Positions 7,415 to 12,892 of a stretch of 12,892 nucleotides of DNA are shown here, piece after piece. Source of the stretch: Thermoplasmata archaeon (GTDB lineage Archaea; Thermoplasmatota; Thermoplasmata; Thermoplasmatales; Thermoplasmataceae); assembly GCA_021797525.1 (NCBI GenBank), contig JAJZZQ010000034.1, positions 1-12,892 of the forward strand, read 5' to 3'. The notes beneath the pieces are model-generated. The model was not told the DNA's origin. It ran no database searches and saw only the letters and a list, made by a program, of their open reading frames with translations. Position 1 is the first letter of the stretch. Each line of letters opens with the position of its first letter. The translations under genes and the position numbers were made by a program.

Positions 7415-10156
7415 TTATCCTATAAGTTCTATAGATGGCCTTCCTGGCCATGGATTGGCCCTCTTGGATCTGCTGACCTCACTTCTTACATCGATCCTGC
7501 ATGAAAAGATATTTTCCAGATATTCCTTTTCGGATAAAATTAGATTCATCTCATCGGATATCTCAAGTGAAATATTCTTTTTATTTTTCATAAAATCAGG
7601 AATCAGATATTTATGGTCATCGGGAACCTTGGATGGCCCATCTTTCATCATTACAGCAGTCGTTTCGAATATCTCTTTCGGAGCCACGTTAATTCTTATT
7701 TCCAATGGTTTTATTCCAGTTGCCTTCGATATTTCCCTTATGTCCGATATCAGTTTTTCTATGTAATTTTCCCTGTGAATGGGTGATTGATCCATCCCAT
7801 CTCCTGGAGGGATGTAGCGTTCCTTGCTTACAAAACCATGGTTTCCTGCCTTTTCCCATAGCTCCTCGCATGTATGGGGAATCACAGGAGACATTAGCAC
7901 AAGCCAGTCCTTTATGATCTCACGCAGTGCTACCATGATATTTCCACCCCTGGCCTCAACATGTTTCAGATCATTGAGGACCTCGTAGAATACAGAAATG
8001 TAAGCACCCCTTATATCATAACGATCCATCTTTCTGATATAATCGCCTGCATGATTGTAGAATGAGACCACGAACCATCTCTCAACGTTACCCATTTCAG
8101 TAACACCAGGATCTTTGAATGATTCCACCAGAGAGACAAAGCTATCATACTTCTTTCTGACCGTGGTTATGTCTGTCTCATTCCAATCCAGTACTGAAGT
8201 AGTTTCTGAGTTAATCGCAGAGAACAGGCGGTAAAGATCAGAGGAATAGTTATTTGCTATCTTGAGAAGTGATATGGCATTTCCCTTGCTCTTGGAAATT
8301 TTTGCACCTTCAGAAATTACAAGCCCTGAGATAACTATCCCCTTTGGCCAGTCCTTTTCAGTGAAAAGCGCAGCATGGTTCATGATATAAAATGCAAGAT
8401 GATTTGTAATGTGCGGGCTGGTTGTCATACGCACGTCCACTCCATACCAGTATTCCTTGGAATTTCTGGCTTCGCGAATGAGATCCATAACCTCTTCCCC
8501 ATAGGAATGCTTTAGCGATGCTCCAGTGAAGATGTTCTCAATAATATCTTCAGGAAGTTTATTTCCCAGTTTAGTGTGAATCTCACGAAGCTGTCTGGCA
8601 CAGGTATAAACGATGGGATAAATAGTCGAGTCTGAAAGGGATTCTATTGTCCACCTCTCATCAAATGGGAGTTTTGTGCCTATTCCTCTTCTTCTTGCGC
8701 ATGGCCGTTCCCTCAGCCAGTCAATAATGTCATGCATACCATCCCTGTAGTGAGATGGTTCGAAAAGCATGTTATTTACAAGAGTGTGAGATTTTTCCTT
8801 AAGCCATGGGATTGAGTAATCAATAAACCACTGATCCTGCAGGACTGCGACAACTACCTTTGATCCCCCTCTTGTTTCAGCTTTTCTGGATGTTTCGTAA
8901 AGTATGAAGGCAGATTCTTTAAGCAGTCTCTCTTTTATGCTCTCCCTGGCCTCCTGGACTGACATACCGGAAAATTCTGCGTTACTATCATCCATAATTC
9001 CAGAATAGAATTCCTCCCTGTAGAGAATGGCAGTAGCCTCCTTGATGCTATCAGAATCTGAGAGGTTATGGATTTTCTTCAGTTTAACAAGGTTCTCCAC
9101 AGTCAGACCTTTCCCTTCTGGAAATTTAATTATTCTAATTGGTTCGATGCTGGAACCGAGATCCCTCAGAGCGACATAATCCCAAACAGAATGTCCGGGG
9201 ACAGAATACACGGCCCCTGTCCCGTTTTCCGGGTCCACAAAATTAGAAGGAAATACAGGTACCTTCTTGCCTGTGACAGGCACAGTAAATTCATGATAGA
9301 GAATTCTATCTTTTTCAACTATTCCCAGATCCTCTATTTCTGGATTCTGAAGAATCAACTTCTGGACAGTCCCCTTTGATACGGCAATTTTTTCACCCAT
9401 ATAATCTATTAAATGATATTCCTCACCCGGGTTAATCCAAAGGTTTGTTATACCAAAAATGGTCTCTGGCCTGAGAGAGGATGCTACTATTCCAAACTCC
9501 GCGCCTCTGAAAATCACTGCTGTGAATTCTTCAATCGAAACCTTGTCTGTGTCACCATCCTTGATATCGTCCTCTCCAACTGCATTCTGATCCTCGATGC
9601 TGTATAGAATTGGATATCTGCCCTGCTTTATCAGTCCGAGGTCATGAAGCCTCCTGAACTGCCATTTAACTACCTCCTGGTAGAAAGGTTCTGCTGATGT
9701 GAATCGCCTTGACCAGTCTATAGAATAACCCAGTCCACGGAAATCTTTTACTATCCTGTCTGAGAAATACTGGGCAATATTTTCAGGCTCATGGAACTGA
9801 TCAAGATATTGGCCAATCCTATTTTCATTCTCATATTCCCTTAAGTATTCCGTATACTGTTTTATTGCTTCTTTGTCACCTCGCCTGAGCCTCTCAGAGT
9901 ATGCCAGTATAGGGGTACCACTCTGGTGAAATCCCATAGGAAAGAGCACATTGAATCCCATAAGCCTTCTGTATCTCGCTACAACATCTGCAAGAGAATA
10001 CGTTCTCCCATGTCCAACGTGGAGAGAACCATTAGAATATGGCCATGGCACCGTTATGAGAAACTTAGGCCTGTCTGGTTCTACAACAGGTTCGAAAATT
10101 CGTTCCTGTCCCCATCTTTTCTGCCACTTTTTCTCAATTTCCGGACCCATGATCAC
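7415..10156 (-). CDS. leuS: Leucyl-tRNA synthetase (archaeal/eukaryotic type)
   Basis: The 913-residue class Ia synthetase attaches leucine to tRNA-Leu in the cytoplasm. The HIGH motif is H46-V-G-H49 after P-W-P-Y-S-N-G-S-L; the KMSKS motif is K619-I-S-K-S623 followed by KGN. The CP1 editing domain (about 215-340) keeps SLRPETIFG (T-rich region), [11 protein letters not shown] and Asp326 in WDYVAL, the position of the conserved editing aspartate, so hydrolysis of mischarged tRNA should be intact. [16 protein letters not shown] and ESLSDSTIY (about 487-513) are typical of archaeal LeuRS. The C-terminal anticodon-binding and tail domains are present. The start is either GTG at 10156, whose GTGA overlaps the stop of the arginine decarboxylase gene by 4 bp, or ATG two codons later (10150). 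The overlap implies translational coupling. Length is at the short end for archaea but complete. Confidence 0.97.
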   Translation of the reverse strand: MIMGPEIEKKWQKRWGQERIFEPVVEPDRPKFLITVPWPYSNGSLHVGHGRTYSLADVVARYRRLMGFNVLFPMGFHQSGTPILAYSERLRRGDKEAIKQYTEYLREYENENRIGQYLDQFHEPENIAQYFSDRIVKDFRGLGYSIDWSRRFTSAEPFYQEVVKWQFRRLHDLGLIKQGRYPILYSIEDQNAVGEDDIKDGDTDKVSIEEFTAVIFRGAEFGIVASSLRPETIFGITNLWINPGEEYHLIDYMGEKIAVSKGTVQKLILQNPEIEDLGIVEKDRILYHEFTVPVTGKKVPVFPSNFVDPENGTGAVYSVPGHSVWDYVALRDLGSSIEPIRIIKFPEGKGLTVENLVKLKKIHNLSDSDSIKEATAILYREEFYSGIMDDSNAEFSGMSVQEARESIKERLLKESAFILYETSRKAETRGGSKVVVAVLQDQWFIDYSIPWLKEKSHTLVNNMLFEPSHYRDGMHDIIDWLRERPCARRRGIGTKLPFDERWTIESLSDSTIYPIVYTCARQLREIHTKLGNKLPEDIIENIFTGASLKHSYGEEVMDLIREARNSKEYWYGVDVRMTTSPHITNHLAFYIMNHAALFTEKDWPKGIVISGLVISEGAKISKSKGNAISLLKIANNYSSDLYRLFSAINSETTSVLDWNETDITTVRKKYDSFVSLVESFKDPGVTEMGNVERWFVVSFYNHAGDYIRKMDRYDIRGAYISVFYEVLNDLKHVEARGGNIMVALREIIKDWLVLMSPVIPHTCEELWEKAGNHGFVSKERYIPPGDGMDQSPIHRENYIEKLISDIREISKATGIKPLEIRINVAPKEIFETTAVMMKDGPSKVPDDHKYLIPDFMKNKKNISLEISDEMNLILSEKEYLENIFSCRIDVRSEVSRSKRANPWPGRPSIELIG

Positions 10157-10716
10157 TCATCCATTATCAGGACAGCAGCAGAAATTACTGTTGTCCATTC
10201 ACCGGGTTTCATGACAACAGCAGTGGAGCATATATTCTTGGTTGTAAGTATACGATCCTGCAAAACGTATTCCTCTTTCTTTCCGTCCCAGACCAGCCTA
10301 TCGGCCATTCCCATAGTACTTGCAAGCATTTCTGCAGCAAGTTTCTCAGCAAAGAAACCGGCAACCTTTTCCGTTTCTCCATAGCTGTGATGTTCGCTGA
10401 GATATCCCCACTTGCTCCTGTCAGATGGAAGTGCGTATCCAATGGCAGCGGACATCATTCTGTTAAGTTCGTTAGAGGAATTCCTTGCCAGAACTGTGAA
10501 AATTATCTGGCCGGGATGTAAAAGTTTTAGGCCTTCTGCCGGCGTAACTACCTCAGCATATGGAGGAAAGATTGAACTGATGCTTACAAGATTGAAAGGG
10601 GCTATCCCCCCATCTCTAAGAGCCTCTTCAAAAGACTGAAGCTGGCTTTCACCTCTGCCTACACCCCTTGTAAAAAATATCTTGTTTGGGACAAATGAAG
10701 TCATTTCACACTTCAT
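10153..10716 (-). CDS. pdaD: Pyruvoyl-dependent arginine decarboxylase
   Basis: The 187-residue proenzyme has the family's self-cleavage site in [11 protein letters not shown]: cutting between Ser47 and Ser48 would make a beta chain of about 47 residues and an alpha chain starting with a pyruvoyl group formed from Ser48. The conserved [13 protein letters not shown] segment (104-116) supplies acidic and histidine residues of the active site. The enzyme turns L-arginine into agmatine plus CO2, the first step of archaeal polyamine synthesis; agmatine is also the substrate of TiaS for agmatidine at C34 of tRNA-Ile. Start: ATG 10716 (M-K-C-E) or the internal ATG four codons on (10704, M-T-S-F). 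An AATTAATT element fits a leaderless start only for the second. The 3' end overlaps leuS by 4 bp; archease lies 36 bp upstream. Confidence 0.93.
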   Translation of the reverse strand: MKCEMTSFVPNKIFFTRGVGRGESQLQSFEEALRDGGIAPFNLVSISSIFPPYAEVVTPAEGLKLLHPGQIIFTVLARNSSNELNRMMSAAIGYALPSDRSKWGYLSEHHSYGETEKVAGFFAEKLAAEMLASTMGMADRLVWDGKKEEYVLQDRILTTKNICSTAVVMKPGEWTTVISAAVLIMDE

Positions 10717-10724
10717 AGTAATGG

Positions 10725-10732
10725 AATTAATT
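10725..10732 (-). promoter_or_regulatory. Possible TATA-like element before the arginine decarboxylase gene
   Basis: AATTAATT in the 36-bp gap behind archease is centred 12 nt before ATG 10716 but about 24 nt before the internal ATG at 10704. It fits a leaderless promoter only if translation starts at the internal ATG. The gap is AT-rich in general, so this is weak. Confidence 0.25.
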
Positions 10733-10752
10733 ATGTTTTTCCAACCATGCGC

Positions 10753-11160
10753 TCAAAGATCAAATATAATCTGTCCCAATCCTTTCTCTGCATCGAAACC
10801 TATCTGGTGGTATGTTGGTGCTTTAGGGATGTTCGCATATCCACTCACTTCTGAAAATATATAACCCTCAAGTTTGAATGAAAGATGTCCTGAAGTTGGC
10901 ATGGAGGCGTTTAACAATTTCTTAATGTAGAAATTTTCACCTTCTAACTGCTCTATAAAAAGCGAAGCGAATCTATAGAGCATGTCGGTGTAATCAGTGA
11001 ACCTGATCTCACCATCATATGTTCTGTAAACTGGATTAATTAAGGTAAATGAGGTTAGATTGGCCCATGCCTCAGTAAATGAGGATAGAAGTTCTTCAAT
11101 GTCGGATCCGGAAAATGCTATCTGAACATCAGCAGTATGATCAAGAATTTTGTATGACAA
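10753..11160 (-). CDS. Archease (activator of RtcB-type RNA ligase)
   Basis: The 135-residue protein covers the usual archease length. It has the N-terminal D-H-T-A-D-V-Q-I segment (7-14), where Asp11 is a metal-ligand position in the family, the ELLSSFTEAW helix, and the conserved C-terminus K-A-P-T-Y-H-Q-I...GLGQIIFDL. Archease speeds guanylylation and turnover of the RtcB RNA ligase, which joins tRNA exons, and widens its nucleotide use. No rtcB gene is in the window. The start is read as TTG at 11160, since the family begins within a few residues of Y-K-x-L-D-H-T-A-D and no ATG or GTG is available in frame. The 32 bp before it hold T-tracts of the preceding gene and an AATATATT stretch too close to the TTG for a leaderless promoter, so it may depend on read-through from the radical SAM gene. 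Confidence 0.92.
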   Translation of the reverse strand: MSYKILDHTADVQIAFSGSDIEELLSSFTEAWANLTSFTLINPVYRTYDGEIRFTDYTDMLYRFASLFIEQLEGENFYIKKLLNASMPTSGHLSFKLEGYIFSEVSGYANIPKAPTYHQIGFDAEKGLGQIIFDL

Positions 11161-11173
11161 TTTAAAATATATT

Positions 11174-11190
11174 AAAAAGAGGGAAAAAAA
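11174..11190 (-). terminator. Poly-T tract directly after the radical SAM (Tes-like) gene
   Basis: Reading the minus strand, the stop codon is followed within two bases by seven T (11190-11184), then CCCTC, then five T (11178-11174). Consecutive U-tracts are the standard intrinsic termination signal in archaea. The tract sits only 14 bp before the TTG start of archease, so it probably gives partial termination and lowers expression of the genes behind it. Confidence 0.5.
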
Positions 11191-11192
11191 GA

Positions 11193-12881
11193 TTACTCAG
11201 GCTTTTCTGATGAAATAACCGGGATTGGTTCGTCGAGATTAATCCCTATTTCATCTTCTCTGAGTTTTCTTCCTATGCTCTGCTCATAGAAGGATATGAT
11301 TCTCCTCTTGTCCTCCTTTGTGTAATCTCTGAAGTATTTATCCTTCTTGAGTACCTTTCCAGTTCTCTCCTCGTAAGTTCTGGCAGGGATGGAATACTTT
11401 CTCTGTGTAGCGTCCCTGTAAAGCTCTGGGATAACGTTGAAGGCGCAGAATGGAACTACTCTTCCATCAGGCATAGCGTAGTGTATATCGCATCTCTCTA
11501 CCCTGTCTACGTCGTATGTGTATGGATCCATAAAGTGCATGAATCCAATGAACATGCTCTTGTAGTGGAAGGCTTTGAGACCGTGGTAGTCGCCCTCTGT
11601 GAAAGCATTGTATACCATATCCTTCAGTTTGAAGTCTTTTGGGGCCTTGTCATAGTCGACAAACTTTCCGATCTTCATCAGAAGTTTCGGTACAGTTATT
11701 GCTTTGCTGATTCTCTTGAAGTTTGAGTTCTTTATTTCGTCAGCGAGTTCTCCGATGTACTCGAACATACCAGGCACGTCAATGAATCTGGTTATTGGCG
11801 TAACCTTGTCACCCTCCTTGAACAGGTAAGTACCCATTCCGCAGGCGAAGTGTATGGAAAGCTTGTACATCTCCTTGCCTTTGAGTTGCTCTACGAAGTC
11901 AGAAACCTTTGCAGTTGATGGAACAGTGAAGAAATCTTCTCTTCCTATCATTCCGTCTGTCTGCTGTTCTATCTTCTTTATACAGCCAGGTATGGTAACT
12001 CTCTGCTTCTCCCTCATTCTGTCTGGCATTCTGCCTACAAGACTTACAGGCTGGAAGTTTACGGCTCTGACGACATCGATGTTGGAAAGACCAAACCTTA
12101 TCATGTCACCAAGGTACAGGTCATTTACACCACCTATTACAGTTGGAACCAGAACGACACCGAGAGGCGCTTTCTTGTAATTCTCAAGAGCAGCAGGTAT
12201 TTCCCAGAAGTTCTTTGGATTGGATCTGGGGGTCGGGCCATCGAAACTTGTGTAAATGACATTTGAGCCTGCTTCCCTGATCTTCTTTGGGAAGTCCGGA
12301 TCAAAGGCAGATCTTATACTGTTTGTGTTCAGCTGGATATGCTCGTATCCCTCTTCTCTGGCTATCTTGATTATGTCAATTATGTCATCCCTTATAGCAG
12401 GCTCACCGCCTGTTATCTGAACTGCATTTGCCCCTACAGGTTTCTCGTTCCTCATTCTTCTTAGCATCATTCTGACCTGATCCTGTGTTGGCTCATATAT
12501 TGGTTCGTTCTCCTTTGCGTAGAAGAAGCAATACCAGCAGGAAAGATCGCAGCGGTTTGTAACTACAACATTGCCAAGACCAGTGTGGGATTTATGTTTA
12601 ACACAAAGACCGCAGTGTGTAGGGCAAACAATTTTTGATTCGAGGTATGCAACGTGAGGATTAAGGATCTTTACTCCCGGGTCCAGCCATTTTTTGGCCT
12701 CCTGGTACATTTCATAGTCTTCCCAGTATTTTTCTTTTGTAACTCCGTGTTCCGAGCACTCCTTTATGAGTTTCACTTCACCGGCATTCTCGTACACAAC
12801 AGCAGGTATCCTCATCTGGTCAAATTTTTCGTCATCAACACAGATCGGACAGAGACTCTCTGTTACTCTTATAACCATCAT
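11193..12881 (-). CDS. tes: Radical SAM enzyme of the tetraether lipid synthase (Tes) family
   Basis: The 562-residue protein carries the radical SAM motif C111-x3-C115-x2-C118 (N-R-C-D-L-S-C-W-Y-C) and ITGGEPAIRDD 156-166 for SAM binding. Ahead of these lie a CPIC pair (C11, C14) with C42 in ECSEHG, and CPTHCGLC (C86, C90, C93). Further cysteines near the C-terminus (C347, C464, C479) could bind another cluster. This layout matches the Tes family (M. jannaschii MJ0619, M. acetivorans MA_1486; COG1964), known to hold three [4Fe-4S] clusters and one rubredoxin-like iron. Tes joins the phytanyl chains of two diether lipids tail to tail to form GDGT. Thermoplasmatales membranes are mostly tetraether, which fits. 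Start: ATG 12881, or ATG one codon later; the frame stays open to the window edge, so a longer N-terminus is not excluded. A Tes-family paralogue with another lipid substrate remains possible. Confidence 0.8.
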   Translation of the reverse strand: MMVIRVTESLCPICVDDEKFDQMRIPAVVYENAGEVKLIKECSEHGVTKEKYWEDYEMYQEAKKWLDPGVKILNPHVAYLESKIVCPTHCGLCVKHKSHTGLGNVVVTNRCDLSCWYCFFYAKENEPIYEPTQDQVRMMLRRMRNEKPVGANAVQITGGEPAIRDDIIDIIKIAREEGYEHIQLNTNSIRSAFDPDFPKKIREAGSNVIYTSFDGPTPRSNPKNFWEIPAALENYKKAPLGVVLVPTVIGGVNDLYLGDMIRFGLSNIDVVRAVNFQPVSLVGRMPDRMREKQRVTIPGCIKKIEQQTDGMIGREDFFTVPSTAKVSDFVEQLKGKEMYKLSIHFACGMGTYLFKEGDKVTPITRFIDVPGMFEYIGELADEIKNSNFKRISKAITVPKLLMKIGKFVDYDKAPKDFKLKDMVYNAFTEGDYHGLKAFHYKSMFIGFMHFMDPYTYDVDRVERCDIHYAMPDGRVVPFCAFNVIPELYRDATQRKYSIPARTYEERTGKVLKKDKYFRDYTKEDKRRIISFYEQSIGRKLREDEIGINLDEPIPVISSEKPE

Positions 12882-12892
12882 GTCAGGGGTTA

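Noticed and set aside
7383..7766. Open frame of 127 codons on the + strand opposite the 3' end of leuS
   Set aside because: Its hydrophobic product is the usual result of reading charged helices antisense; leuS is continuous through this stretch to its conserved C-terminal domain.
9926..10384. Open frame of 152 codons on the + strand across the leuS-decarboxylase junction
   Set aside because: It is antisense to the N-terminus of LeuRS with its HIGH motif and to the end of the decarboxylase; its translation is low in recognisable structure.
4318..12881. A lipid biosynthesis cluster linking the GGR-like gene and the Tes-like gene
   Set aside because: They are about 6 kb apart, on opposite strands, with leuS, archease and the aldolase gene between them; proximity alone does not support a shared unit.
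1..12892. Mobile elements, CRISPR arrays, tRNA or rRNA genes
   Set aside because: By eye I found no array of regular direct repeats, no long terminal inverted repeats, no transposase or integrase motifs and no tRNA cloverleaf; gaps between genes are all under about 100 bp. A covariance-model scan would be the decisive check for small RNAs.

Overview
The window looks like an ordinary, gene-dense piece of an archaeal chromosome, most likely from an acidophilic Thermoplasmatales-type euryarchaeon. The grounds are the gene content: a crenarchaeal-type OB-fold single-stranded-DNA-binding protein, an archaeal ATP-dependent DNA ligase, an archaeal leucyl-tRNA synthetase, a pyruvoyl-dependent arginine decarboxylase, archease and a tetraether-lipid-synthase-type radical SAM enzyme. 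Base composition is moderate, AGA/AGG arginine codons are common, several starts are GTG or TTG, and few genes have a clear Shine-Dalgarno sequence. The order-level placement is an inference from gene content and was not tested by a search.

Layout from left to right. Bases 1-455 (+) hold the 3' part of the SSB gene; it converges on the DNA ligase gene (492-2243, -) across a short gap with a GC hairpin. The ligase lies downstream of an MFS transporter (2284-3498, -) and of truA (3504-4283, -), so truA-MFS-lig may be one transcription unit. A 34-bp divergent spacer with one AT-rich palindrome separates truA from a geranylgeranyl-reductase-like flavoprotein gene (4318-5298, +). That gene converges on a two-domain class II aldolase / short-chain dehydrogenase gene (5394-7367, -), which has its own TATA-like box. 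Further right, all on the minus strand, are leuS (7415-10156), pyruvoyl arginine decarboxylase (10153-10716, 4-bp overlap with leuS), archease (10753-11160) and the radical SAM Tes-like enzyme (11193-12881), whose gene comes first in the direction of transcription.

By function the genes fall into genome maintenance (SSB, ligase), tRNA biology (TruA, LeuRS, archease as cofactor of the RtcB RNA ligase, and agmatine supply for polyamines and probably agmatidine in tRNA-Ile), membrane lipid chemistry (Tes-like enzyme and possibly the GGR-like reductase), sugar catabolism (aldolase-dehydrogenase) and transport (MFS).

I see no RNA gene, CRISPR array, insertion sequence, phage gene or attachment site. 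No gap between genes exceeds about 100 bp. There is no clear undescribed multi-gene system here. The items that most merit a second look are the Tes-like enzyme with its full set of cysteines, the short divergent GGR-family flavoprotein with ambiguous start, and the aldolase-dehydrogenase with Thr at the usual catalytic Ser position.
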